A stretch of DNA of 28,173 nt from an uncultured Clostridia bacterium (GTDB lineage: Bacteria; Bacillota; Clostridia; Christensenellales; UBA1242). The notes beneath the pieces are model-generated. The model did no database searches. It was not told the origin of the DNA and saw nothing but the letters and a program-made list of their open reading frames with translations. Below, piece after piece: positions 15,228 to 22,830 of the stretch (the first letter of the stretch is position 1; each line of letters begins with the position of its first letter). The position numbers and the translations under genes were made by a program. Where the stretch lies: NCBI GenBank assembly GCA_944383945.1, contig CALWRL010000002.1, positions 1-28,173 on the forward strand, read 5' to 3'.

Positions 15228-16559
15228 ATGGAAAATATATTACAAACAATTAAAGATAATAAATTAATTAAAAAAGGCGAAACAATTGGCGTTGCTGTTA
15301 GTGGCGGTCAAGATTCAATGGCTTTGTTAACATACATGGCTAACTTGCAACAGGAATTGGATTTTGAAGTTGTTGCAATTCATGTTGATCATTCATTAAG
15401 AGAAGCAAGTGCACAAGATGCATTGTTTGTTATAAACTATTGCAGAAAAAACCACATCAGAGCCTATAAATTTAAAATAGATGTTAAAGAAATTTCGGCT
15501 CAAAAAGGAATATCAATAGAAACGGCAGCAAGAGAGGCTAGATATGGCGTATTTGAATCATTAATAAAAAAAGGAATAGTAGATAAAATTGCATTAGCTC
15601 ATCATGCCGAAGACCAAGCAGAAACAATTCTTCTACATCTATTCCGCGGCTCTGGAATTTCAGGAACAAGAGGAATGGAATTGGAGAAAAGAAACATATT
15701 TATTCGCCCAATGCTTAAAACAAGAAAAAATGAAATAATAAAATACATAACCGACAACGAAATTCCTTATGTTGTTGACGAAACAAATTTTGAAGACACA
15801 TATCAAAGAAATTTTATTAGAAACAAAGTTTTGCCATTAATTCAAACAAGATTTCCAGGGGCAGTTGGTGCATTAAATTCTTTTGCAAAAGCATGTAAAG
15901 AAGATGATGATTATATATCTTCTCAAGTTTTAGATGATTTGTTGATAATTGAAAACAAAAAAACCGTTAAAATACCATGTTCATATTTCTTTAATTCTCC
16001 ATCGTTATATTCAAGGTTAGTTTTTAAAGCGCTTGAAACAATAGGAGTTTATAAAGATGTTGAAAAAAAGCATATAGACATAATTAAAAATTTTGCACTC
16101 GAAGCACAAAACGGGGCAAAAATTAAATTACCGATGCAGGTTTATGTTCATAAAGAATATGACTTTTTGACTTTAACAAACGACCAAAAAGAAAAGAAAA
16201 TATTAAGCGTTAAATTTAAATGTGGGTCGTTTGAAGTTGAAAATTTTGGTAAAGTTACAATAAAAAAAGCACCAACATTAGAAATAAAAGATGATGTTTT
16301 GTTGGTTGATGGCAAAAAACTTCCAAAAGATGCAGTTTGGCGTTTTAGAAGAGATGGCGATTACATAACAAAATTTGGAGGTGGAACACAAAAAATAAAA
16401 ACATATCTATCTCAAAAGAAAATTCCTTTAAGGCAAAGAGAAAACCTTCCGGTTTTAGCAGTTGATAGCGAAGTTTTTGTTGTTGCTGGCTTTGGAATAA
16501 GCGAAAAAGTTAAAATAGATGAAACAACAAAATCTGCATACGAAATTTCTGTTATTTAA
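15228..16559 (+). CDS. tilS: tRNA(Ile)-lysidine synthase
   Basis: 443 residues. Adds lysine to C34 of the CAU-anticodon tRNA so that it reads AUA as isoleucine; essential, and important in such an AT-rich genome. The PP-loop SGGQDS is at 25-30; the HVDHSLREASAQDA block at about 57-70, ETAAREARYGVFE at ~104-116, and LAHHAEDQAETILLHLFRGSG at ~128-148 are all conserved. The C-terminal TilS domain is present (WRFRRDGDYITKFGGGTQKIK, then LPVLAVDSEVFVVAGFGIS). GAGG precedes the ATG. Bacillus tilS is followed by hpt and ftsH; here a terminator and an accessory island follow. Confidence 0.95.
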   Translation: MENILQTIKDNKLIKKGETIGVAVSGGQDSMALLTYMANLQQELDFEVVAIHVDHSLREASAQDALFVINYCRKNHIRAYKFKIDVKEISAQKGISIETAAREARYGVFESLIKKGIVDKIALAHHAEDQAETILLHLFRGSGISGTRGMELEKRNIFIRPMLKTRKNEIIKYITDNEIPYVVDETNFEDTYQRNFIRNKVLPLIQTRFPGAVGALNSFAKACKEDDDYISSQVLDDLLIIENKKTVKIPCSYFFNSPSLYSRLVFKALETIGVYKDVEKKHIDIIKNFALEAQNGAKIKLPMQVYVHKEYDFLTLTNDQKEKKILSVKFKCGSFEVENFGKVTIKKAPTLEIKDDVLLVDGKKLPKDAVWRFRRDGDYITKFGGGTQKIKTYLSQKKIPLRQRENLPVLAVDSEVFVVAGFGISEKVKIDETTKSAYEISVI

Positions 16560-16560
16560 A

Positions 16561-16583
16561 AAAGAAGCACCGCTTCTTTTTTT
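16561..16583 (+). terminator. Terminator of tilS
   Basis: AAAGAAGC-ACC-GCTTCTTT followed by TTTT; begins just after the tilS stop. Confidence 0.85.
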
Positions 16584-16616
16584 ATTGTATTATAATAATT
16601 AAATAATATAAAAAAT

Positions 16617-16670
16617 ATTAATTTAATTTTATTAAAAATTATTAAAAAATAAATAAAAAATTAAATTAAT
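16617..16670. repeat. AT-only inverted repeat
   Basis: Arms ATTAATTTAATTTT (16617-16630) and its exact complement (16657-16670), separated by 26 bases, ending right at the pseudogene stop codon. It may be an AT-rich terminator or simply low-complexity DNA at the island edge. Confidence 0.35.
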
Positions 16671-17156
16671 TTAATCTCTTTCATCTATTTTCCCAAATTT
16701 ATGTTTTAAAATATTTTTTATGTTTTTTATATCACTTGAAGTTGCCGTATAATTTATTAAAATATTAGGAAAAATTCCATTATCAAATAATTGTAAAGCA
16801 ATTGCGTACACACATGCGTCTGTCTGCAATCCACAAATATCAATCTCTTTACAATTTCCTAAAAGCTTTTTAATTTTGTTAATTTGTGACTGAGATATTC
16901 CATAAGTATATTTTTTAAAAACAATGCTGTTGTTTGGTTTTTTAACAACAATTTTTTGTTCTTCCTTGGTTAAAAGTTTTAACCAATTAAGTTTTGAAAC
17001 AAATAAAGATTTTTAGCTATTCATAAATTTTGTAAAAATGATAGTTTCGTAATGTGAATTTTCAATTAAGCTATTTATTTTATTAACTAAAGATTTATAA
17101 CTGTCGTTATTTATAAAACCATTTTGCATATCAACTACTAACAAAAATTTATCCAT
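16671..17156 (-). pseudogene. Isochorismatase-like cysteine hydrolase, one internal stop
   Basis: A single frame of 162 codons reads through from ATG (17156) to TAA (16671) except for one in-frame TAA at codon 48 (17013-17015). The start, FLLVVDMQNGF, is the isochorismatase-family opening with its catalytic Asp at residue 9; residues ~100-112 (DICGLQTDACVYAIA) carry the expected nucleophile Cys in the TDACV motif, and a Lys near residue 80 could complete the triad. Total length (161) fits small family members. The first 47 codons alone cannot fold as a hydrolase, so this looks recently inactivated by one substitution. Its ATG overlaps the stop of the upstream TIM-barrel gene by eight bases. 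A sequencing error is the main alternative. Confidence 0.7.
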
Positions 17157-18042
17157 ATTTATCCTTTTTCACATAATGTTTTCTTTTTTCATCATTCAAC
17201 CTGCCTTCAAGTGTTTTCTCCTTATTTTTGATAAGATTAAAATATGTAGGTTGTAAATTCAAGGCATGATTTTTAAAATTTGTTTTTCTTATTGTCCAAT
17301 TTCTCCATATGTAATCATCGGAAGCTCTACTTATAAAATTAACAAAAAAATCCATGGTTTGTGGGAAATTTTTATCTGGAAAAACTTCTAAACAACAATC
17401 ACAATTTATTGATGATAGAATATTTATCACTTTTCTATAATTAATGTTTCCATTAGACAATAAATTATGATCATCATTTCCATAATTATTATGCAAATGA
17501 GCACAGGATATTTTGTTTTTATATTTATTTAATAAATATGAGGAATTATAAGCATTTGCGTGACCAATATCATAACATAATGTTATGTTAGGCTGGTTAA
17601 GGTTTAAAATTTTTTCTAGATTGTAGTTATTTCTAACATTTTCAAAACTTAAATTAACTTCTGGGTATCTTTTTGCCAAACTAATTAACTTTTTTAATTG
17701 ATCATCATTTACTTTTGGGGGATTACTCCCTTTTGAGGCATGTAATACCATATTTTTTATTTCATACTTTTTACAAAATAACAATTTTTCTTCTACATAG
17801 TCTAAATATTTTTGTGTGTTTTCACATATTTCGTTTGATATTTTATAATCAACATGAACTTGATTTACTTGAAGCCCTATTTTTATTGCAAATTTTATTA
17901 TATTTTCATAATTTTCGTTTTTATTCATATACTTATCATCAATATATAAACCAATAGATGAAAATCCAACTTTTTTATATGTTTCAAGTCTAATTTTAAA
18001 ATCTATATTTTTAAAGTCGTTTATATCATATATACCAATCAT
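17149..18042 (-). CDS. TIM-barrel sugar isomerase-like protein with ASCH remnant
   Basis: 297 residues from ATG 18042 (GGGAG eight bases upstream; ATG 18066 lacks an RBS). Residues 1-~235 look like the xylose isomerase-like TIM barrel (AP endonuclease 2 superfamily): FSSIGLYIDDK, VNQVHVDYK, KNMVLHASKGS, VNLSFENVRNN, LCYDIGHANAY, CAHLHNNYGNDDHN, DCCLEVFP, with the His, Glu and Asp residues that bind metal. Residues ~258-290 change character and match the start of an ASCH domain (LNLQPTYFNLI, EKTLEGRLNDEKRKH); the protein ends ~10 residues later, so at least two thirds of the ASCH domain is missing. This suggests a fusion made by deletion. Substrate unknown. Overlaps the hydrolase pseudogene. 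Confidence 0.65.
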   Translation of the reverse strand: MIGIYDINDFKNIDFKIRLETYKKVGFSSIGLYIDDKYMNKNENYENIIKFAIKIGLQVNQVHVDYKISNEICENTQKYLDYVEEKLLFCKKYEIKNMVLHASKGSNPPKVNDDQLKKLISLAKRYPEVNLSFENVRNNYNLEKILNLNQPNITLCYDIGHANAYNSSYLLNKYKNKISCAHLHNNYGNDDHNLLSNGNINYRKVINILSSINCDCCLEVFPDKNFPQTMDFFVNFISRASDDYIWRNWTIRKTNFKNHALNLQPTYFNLIKNKEKTLEGRLNDEKRKHYVKKDKYG

Positions 18043-18044
18043 CT

Positions 18045-18104
18045 TTAAATTCTCCCGATATAACATTTTATTTCAATTAAATCTATTTCTCTTTCTTTTG
18101 TCAT
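18045..18104 (-). CDS. Possible 19-aa leader ORF
   Basis: ATG at 18104 with AAGGT ten bases upstream opens a 19-codon frame (MTKEREIDLIEIKCYIGR...) that stops three bases before the ATG of the TIM-barrel gene and spans its RBS. A TATAAT (18128-18133, minus strand) lies 24 bases upstream, with no good -35. It could be a coupling leader peptide or the stub of a lost gene. The 200 bases beyond it (to 18307) are AT-rich and show nothing else I can name. Confidence 0.3.
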   Translation of the reverse strand: MTKEREIDLIEIKCYIGRI

Positions 18105-18308
18105 TGCACTCAATACCTTTTTTTTGTATTATAGTAATAAATAAAAAATATATTATTGCTATTTAAGTCTCAACATTCTCTTTTAAAATTAACTTTCTAT
18201 TCTCATCAACTTATTAAATTTTAATTAAAATTATAAACGTATATATTATATCATGTTATGAAGTAATATTATAATTTTTTTTGATTTTACTTGTTTTTTT
18301 ATAAGCAC

Positions 18309-18339
18309 AAAAAAACTGATAAGGGGTTCTTATCAGTTT
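18309..18339 (-). terminator. Terminator of the AAA/DUF4276 operon
   Basis: Minus strand AAACTGATAAG-AACCC-CTTATCAGTTT followed by TTTTG: 11-bp perfect stem and T-run, 61 bases beyond the DUF4276 stop. The DNA between (18340-18400) has a short ATTGG/CCAAT pairing and no ORF. Confidence 0.85.
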
Positions 18340-18400
18340 CAATTGGCGGAAAGCTTGCTATCCAATCCTAACAAAAAAATATTTATTGGGGTTAAGTGGA

Positions 18401-19051
18401 TTAAAATACAATACTTTCTAAATTAGTAATCCACCTATTAAAATGTTGACATTTTTTTCTAATTTCCGACAATGTTACTCTTTTTGCAATTGTATTCCCA
18501 TCTAGCACCTTTGAGTAGTTGTCAATTTCTTTTAAAATTCTTTTTGATGGGGCAGTTTCTCTTCCGTTGTTAATTAATTCAGGATTATCATTAAACTCAC
18601 TTAATATTGTTTTGAATTTAAATACAGCTGTAGGTTTTAAATAAGTAAATTCTTCGGGTCTAGAAAACAAAAGACTTTCGAATTCATGTAAAGAAATGTA
18701 TGGTATAAAATTTCCACAGTCAACATCTTCATAAAATTTTTGTTCAATGGACAAAATTAATTGATATTTATCGGTCCCATTATATTCTATTTGCGGAATA
18801 TTGTGTAAACCATAATAATCAATAAAAGATGTAACTTTTTCATTGGGGTGCTGATTGCACAATCTTTTTATCTCTTTGACTGCTTTATTATAATCGGTTA
18901 GACCTCCTTTAAATATTCCATTAGTACCTTCTTTTGTTCGGCATATGATTGGGCAAAGTATTATGTTTTTTTGGATAAAGTGAGGAATTAAAGAATTTTT
19001 TACGAAAGATTCCTCCGTTTGCCCTTCACAATAGACATATAAATTTATCAT
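18401..19051 (-). CDS. DUF4276 protein, TOPRIM-like effector candidate
   Basis: 216 residues from ATG 19051, which has GGAGG nine bases upstream and overlaps the ATPase stop as TAATG; an earlier ATG (19084) lies inside the ATPase frame. DUF4276 hallmarks: VYCEGQTEESFV at 6-17, FIDYYGL at 77-82, IPYISLHEFESLLFS at 116-130, a later APSKRI segment and a C-terminal HFNRWI. The E9, D78 and HEFE (122-125) acids are arranged as in TOPRIM-type metal sites, so a nuclease role is plausible but unproven. Strict coupling to an AAA ATPase suggests a two-gene complex in which the ATPase senses and this protein acts, by analogy with PARIS (AriA/AriB). Function inferred from context. Confidence 0.75.
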   Translation of the reverse strand: MINLYVYCEGQTEESFVKNSLIPHFIQKNIILCPIICRTKEGTNGIFKGGLTDYNKAVKEIKRLCNQHPNEKVTSFIDYYGLHNIPQIEYNGTDKYQLILSIEQKFYEDVDCGNFIPYISLHEFESLLFSRPEEFTYLKPTAVFKFKTILSEFNDNPELINNGRETAPSKRILKEIDNYSKVLDGNTIAKRVTLSEIRKKCQHFNRWITNLESIVF

Positions 19052-20142
19052 TATGGGCGTCCTCCAATAATATTCTTTTTCCACAAATCACCCATAGAAT
19101 AATCGTCAGATATCCAGTCTTTTAATTCTTCCTCACTATATTTCGTAAAAATTGTTCCTTGTTGTTCATTTCTATCAACAACTATTATTTGGTTTGCTGA
19201 GAATTCATTTAATAAATCAACTGATTGTGTTGATAATATTACTTGCTTTTTGGTCGCCGTTTTTTTAATGATTTCTGACAAAAGTGTGATAGCATATGGA
19301 TGTAGTCCTAGTTCTGGTTCGTCTACTATAATGGTTTCTGGTTGTAAGTTATTTGGTTGCAAAAATAAAGTTGCTAAACAAATAAATCTTAATGTGCCAT
19401 CAGAAAATTGATTTGCATTAAAGGTGTCATCGCTTCCAACTTGTTGCCATCTTAGTATTATATCATCACTATCTATATAAGATTCTAAGTAAAAATCTTT
19501 AAAATAAGGAGCAATCATTTTTATTGATTCCACTATTTGCATATAATTGGTAGGATATTCTTTTTTTAATCTAAATAAGAAAGCAGCAAGATTGCCAGCA
19601 TCATTTAACAATTCGGCATTGTTGGTTATTTTATGTGTTTGTTTAACCCTTGCAGAAGAACTTGTGTCGTGGAAATGATAAACTCTCCATTTTTCATGTT
19701 GTAAAATAGGCTTAATATATTGGTCTATTTTGTTATAGGCACCTCTATCCCATCTAGATTCGGGGTAGCCACCACCCACATATGAATTATGTTTCCAATA
19801 TCCATCATAATTAAAATGCTCACTTTCAAAAATGAAATTATTTTCATCCGTTGGAATCAAGGTGAAATCATAACTATTAGTACCAAAAAAGAACTCTACT
19901 TGCACGTTGTCTGTAAATTTTCTTCCATTATACATTAAAGCATTTGCGCCACCAGAAACACCAACATATTTTTGAAGAGTTTTTTCAATAATATTCTGTA
20001 GCATTTTGAATACTGAAATAAAGTTGGATTTGCCAGCACCATTACTACCAATAAGCAAATTAATATTTGTTAAATTTAATTCACAATCTTTTATTGATTT
20101 AAATCCCTTTATTCGTATCTTTTTAATTTGTTGATTATTCAT
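19051..20142 (-). CDS. AAA ATPase (AAA_21/OLD-like), partner of DUF4276
   Basis: 363 residues with an SMC/ABC-type ATPase head in one chain. Walker A GSNGAGKS at 32-39 follows the IRIKGFKSIKDCELNL opening typical of RecF/OLD ATPases. The ABC-like signature is FSDGTLRF at 246-253, Walker B IIVDEPELGLHP at 271-282, and the STQS switch at 304-307. The middle (~80-215) has aromatic-rich sequence and no long coiled coil. No TOPRIM domain is attached, unlike OLD; that role may be supplied by the DUF4276 protein encoded directly downstream with a one-base overlap. Likely a defence sensor/regulator. AAGGAT precedes the ATG; a TGTTATAAT extended -10 lies upstream. Confidence 0.88.
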   Translation of the reverse strand: MNNQQIKKIRIKGFKSIKDCELNLTNINLLIGSNGAGKSNFISVFKMLQNIIEKTLQKYVGVSGGANALMYNGRKFTDNVQVEFFFGTNSYDFTLIPTDENNFIFESEHFNYDGYWKHNSYVGGGYPESRWDRGAYNKIDQYIKPILQHEKWRVYHFHDTSSSARVKQTHKITNNAELLNDAGNLAAFLFRLKKEYPTNYMQIVESIKMIAPYFKDFYLESYIDSDDIILRWQQVGSDDTFNANQFSDGTLRFICLATLFLQPNNLQPETIIVDEPELGLHPYAITLLSEIIKKTATKKQVILSTQSVDLLNEFSANQIIVVDRNEQQGTIFTKYSEEELKDWISDDYSMGDLWKKNIIGGRP

Positions 20143-20164
20143 AATTTTATATCCTTATGTAATG

Positions 20165-20173
20165 ATTATAACA
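20165..20173 (-). promoter_or_regulatory. Extended -10 promoter of the AAA/DUF4276 operon
   Basis: Minus strand TGTTATAAT (TG-N-TATAAT), 22 bases before the ATPase ATG; the -35 (ATACAA at 17 bases) is poor. The same nine bases precede the 79-residue gene. Confidence 0.5.
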
Positions 20174-20212
20174 CATGTTTCAAAAATTTGTATACTTTTA
20201 CTAAAAATATTT

Positions 20213-20248
20213 GAAAGAGAAGAAGTATATTTCAACTTCTTCTCTTTC
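20213..20248. terminator. 14-bp perfect hairpin after the 79-aa gene
   Basis: GAAAGAGAAGAAGT / ACTTCTTCTCTTTC with an 8-base loop, three bases past the stop of the minus-strand 79-residue gene. On that strand it is followed by AAATATTTTT, so it is a plausible though weak terminator. Confidence 0.6.
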
Positions 20249-20251
20249 GTT

Positions 20252-20491
20252 TTATTGATTGTTTTGCAAATGGGTATAAACTGCATTTGCTGATAAGGTT
20301 GAAAAGCTGCCGTTTGTTTCGGCAAAGGTTTTTAAATCATGAGCAAGAAGGAAAGATATTTTTTCTATCTGCTTTGAGTTTAAATTGACTTTACCTAATT
20401 TTAGTTCGTTTGAATTAAAATCAAAAACAGCAGTGTTTTCATCTATATCTTTACAATCAATAAAACATTGATTGTTATTCGTTTTTCTCAT
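20252..20491 (-). CDS. Hypothetical protein, 79 aa
   Basis: I recognise no family. 79 residues, soluble, slightly basic at the start (MRKTNNNQ), then a likely beta part (AVFDFNSNELKLGKVNL) and a helical part (KQIEKISFLLAHDLKTFAE). No membrane segment. The RBS is weak. It has its own upstream extended -10 with a palindrome at the expected start site and its own downstream hairpin, so it is an independent, probably regulated unit between the ATPase operon and the structured RNA. It could be a small antitoxin-like or phage-derived protein; nothing visible decides. Confidence 0.6.
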   Translation of the reverse strand: MRKTNNNQCFIDCKDIDENTAVFDFNSNELKLGKVNLNSKQIEKISFLLAHDLKTFAETNGSFSTLSANAVYTHLQNNQ

Positions 20492-20528
20492 AATTACTTA
20501 CTAAAAAGCGAATAACACCGAAAAACAC

Positions 20529-20561
20529 ATGGACTATTTAAAGTCCATAATTATTATAACA
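20529..20561 (-). promoter_or_regulatory. Extended -10 promoter with operator-like palindrome
   Basis: Minus strand TGTTATAAT (20553-20561) is followed at the expected start site by the inverted repeat ATGGACT-N6-AGTCCAT (20529-20548). The GACT/AGTC half-sites are the same as in the C-box-like site at 26601-26633. The position over the start site suits a repressor. Confidence 0.45.
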
Positions 20562-20589
20562 TTTTTCTTATAACAATGCTATATTTTTG

Positions 20590-20745
20590 ACAAAAAAAAG
20601 ACAAGTGGGTATCCCACTTGGTCTAATAAGGGGAAATGACTCAAAAGTGAAACTTTAGCTTTTTAGGGGTGAATCATCAGAAATACTTATTATATAAGGC
20701 TTCTTCACACCTAAAAAACGATTTTGAGTCTATTTCCTTATCCTG
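20590..20745 (-). ncRNA. Highly structured RNA candidate with its own terminator
   Basis: Gene-free stretch 20562-20847 holds a nested fold. Outer helix: GACTCAAAA (20638-20646) with TTTTGAGTC (20722-20730), extended by AAGG..AAAT / ATTTCCTT. A side hairpin AAAGT-GAA-ACTTT sits at 20644-20656. Inner helix: TTTTTAGGGGTGAA (20660-20673) with 20704-20717, 13 of 14 paired. Apex: CTTAT-TAT-ATAAG (20686-20698). On the minus strand this is followed by CAAGTGGG-ATA-CCCACTTG (20602-20620) and TCTTTTTTTT, a textbook terminator, so the transcript runs leftward, roughly 150 nt. A TATAAT-like -10 lies near 20782-20787 on the same strand. I do not recognise the RNA class; 6S-like rods, retron RNAs and toxin-system RNAs were considered. 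A DNA cruciform at an element end is the main alternative. Confidence 0.5.
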
Positions 20746-20791
20746 CTTCTAATAAATTTTTTATTAATCATCAAATTTTTATTATAAAAAG

Positions 20792-20820
20792 TTGTTTTTT
20801 TATTATATTTAAACTATAAT
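20792..20820 (+). promoter_or_regulatory. Sigma-A promoter of the methyltransferase gene
   Basis: TTGTTT (20792-20797), 17-base spacer, TATAAT (20815-20820). The start site should fall near 20827, on the first of two GGATG copies (20826-20830, 20836-20840) that precede the ATG. Confidence 0.65.
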
Positions 20821-20847
20821 AACAAGGATGTTATAGGATGTAAATAT

Positions 20848-22803
20848 ATGAGATTTATTGGAAGCAAAGTTAACTTATTAGAAAACATAAAAAAAGTTAT
20901 TGATGAAAATATAAAAGATGGATCTGACATTTTCTGTGATATATTTGCTGGGACTAATTCTGTAGGATATTATTTTAAACCCAGATATACAATCATCTCA
21001 AATGATATACTTTATTTTTCTTATATAATAGCAAAGGGATTTATAGAGAATAACAAAAAACCGACATTTAAAGGGTTAGCTAAGTTAGGAATAACTGATC
21101 CTTTAACTTATTTATCAAGTGATATGTTTGCGTTAACTTATGGTAATGGATTTATCTCAAATAACTATGCACCAAGTGAACATTGTGACAGAATGTATTT
21201 TACATTTGAAAATGCAAATAGAATTGATTTTGCACGTGAACAAATTGAATTATGGAAAAATAACAAATCAATAACAGATGAAGAATATTTTTACTTATTA
21301 GCAGGATTAATTGAAGGCGTTCCGTATGTTTCTAATACAACTGGAACCTATGGAGCATATTTAAAGGATTGGGACAAGCGAGCATTCAAAAAATTTGAAT
21401 TTAGTTTTCTTAATATTATTGATAATAAAAGAAAAAATCAATGTTTTAATGAAAATGCAAACGAGTTAATAAAACATATAGAAGGAGATATTTTATATAT
21501 TGATCCACCTTATAATGAAAGACAATATTTACCAAATTATCATATATTAGAAACTATTGCAAAAAATGATAATCCTGAAATAAAAGGAATCACAGGAATA
21601 AGACCATATTTAAAAGAAAAGTCAAAATATTGTTCTAAAAGCGAAGTTGAAAAGAATTTTAGGGACTTGTTAAGTAATGCTAAATTTAAACACATTATAG
21701 TTAGTTATAGTGGTGACGGTTTGATGTCAAAAGAAACAATCGTCAAAATTTTGGAAGAATATTTCGAAAGTAATGTAAAAGTTTATAATATTGATTATAG
21801 TAGATATAAAAGTAAAAATGAAAGCTTAAAAAAAGATAAACATCAAGAATATTTGTTTTATGTAGAGAATAAAAAAATAAAACTTAAAACGGAACAAATT
21901 CAACAAACAAAGAAAGTTATAAATACAGATGTAAATATTCCTTGTATATCAAAAAAATTTATTAAGAGTCCATTAAATTATATAGGTGGGAAATACAAAC
22001 TGTTACCACAACTTATTAAACTTTTCCCAAGCAACATAAATACATTTATTGATTTGTTTGCTGGTGGATTTAATGTTGGTATTAATGTTAAAGCTAATAA
22101 ATATATTTGTAATGATATAAATACTTATGTTATTAATTTATTTAAAAAATTTCAGGAATTGGATTGCGATGAAATATTATATAAGATATCAGACAATATT
22201 AATAAATTTCAATTATCAAAAACAAATGAGCATGGATATAAAGAATTAAGGTCATGTTTTAATAAATACAAGGATTTATTAGATTTATACACTTTGGTTT
22301 GTTATTCATTTAACTATCAATTTAGGTTTAATAATAATCATGAATTTAATAATCCTTTTGGAAAAAATAGAAGTTGTTTTTCAGATACAATGAGAGATAA
22401 TTTAATTAAATTTTCAAATAAATTAAAAACGATGGATATTGATTTTGAAACTAAAGATTTTAATGATATTAAATTAGATGATTTAGGTTGTAATGATTTT
22501 ATATATTGTGATCCACCTTATTTAATTACCACAGGATCTTATAATGATGGGAATCGTGGGTTTAAAGATTGGAAAAGCAAACAAGATTTAGAATTATTAA
22601 AATATCTGGATAAAGCAAATGAAAAAGGAATTAAATTCGCACTATCAAATGTTATAGAACACAATGGAATAGTGAATAATGTATTATTAGAGTGGAGTAA
22701 AAAATATAAAGTTTTTGAAATTGATTCTGACTACTCCAACTGTAGTTATCATAAAAAAAATAAGACTTTAAGGACAAGAGAAGTTTTAATTGTAAATTAC
22801 TAA
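20848..22803 (+). CDS. Fused double N6-adenine methyltransferase, M.FokI-like
   Basis: 651 residues made of two Dam-class (D12) adenine methyltransferases in tandem. First: MRFIGSK at 1-7, AdoMet site CDIFAGTNSVG at 30-40, catalytic DPPYNERQY at 219-227. Second, after a linker near 350-370: SPLNYIGGKYKLL, AdoMet site DLFAGGFNVGINV, and DPPYLITTGSYNDG from 555. Size and both halves resemble, from memory, M.FokI and relatives, where each half methylates one strand of an asymmetric GGATG site; a similar target here is an inference. No FokI-type endonuclease follows; instead a convergent operon with a different nuclease begins after a shared terminator. AGGA lies ~10 bases before the ATG. Very AT-rich codon use, as in the rest of the island. 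Confidence 0.92.
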   Translation: MRFIGSKVNLLENIKKVIDENIKDGSDIFCDIFAGTNSVGYYFKPRYTIISNDILYFSYIIAKGFIENNKKPTFKGLAKLGITDPLTYLSSDMFALTYGNGFISNNYAPSEHCDRMYFTFENANRIDFAREQIELWKNNKSITDEEYFYLLAGLIEGVPYVSNTTGTYGAYLKDWDKRAFKKFEFSFLNIIDNKRKNQCFNENANELIKHIEGDILYIDPPYNERQYLPNYHILETIAKNDNPEIKGITGIRPYLKEKSKYCSKSEVEKNFRDLLSNAKFKHIIVSYSGDGLMSKETIVKILEEYFESNVKVYNIDYSRYKSKNESLKKDKHQEYLFYVENKKIKLKTEQIQQTKKVINTDVNIPCISKKFIKSPLNYIGGKYKLLPQLIKLFPSNINTFIDLFAGGFNVGINVKANKYICNDINTYVINLFKKFQELDCDEILYKISDNINKFQLSKTNEHGYKELRSCFNKYKDLLDLYTLVCYSFNYQFRFNNNHEFNNPFGKNRSCFSDTMRDNLIKFSNKLKTMDIDFETKDFNDIKLDDLGCNDFIYCDPPYLITTGSYNDGNRGFKDWKSKQDLELLKYLDKANEKGIKFALSNVIEHNGIVNNVLLEWSKKYKVFEIDSDYSNCSYHKKNKTLRTREVLIVNY

Positions 22804-22828
22804 AAAAGCACTTTAATAAGTGCTTTTT
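22803..22828. terminator. Bidirectional terminator
   Basis: AAAAAGCACTT-TAAT-AAGTGCTTTTT, perfect 11-bp stem with T-runs both ways, between the convergent methyltransferase and GmrSD genes. Confidence 0.9.
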
Positions 22829-22830
22829 AT

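Noticed and set aside
17013..17015. TAA read-through or recoding in the hydrolase gene
   Set aside because: TAA is the normal stop of many genes here; a pseudogene or sequencing error is simpler.
20590..20745. Retron msr-msd RNA
   Set aside because: No reverse transcriptase gene in the neighbourhood and no clear branching-G context could be shown.
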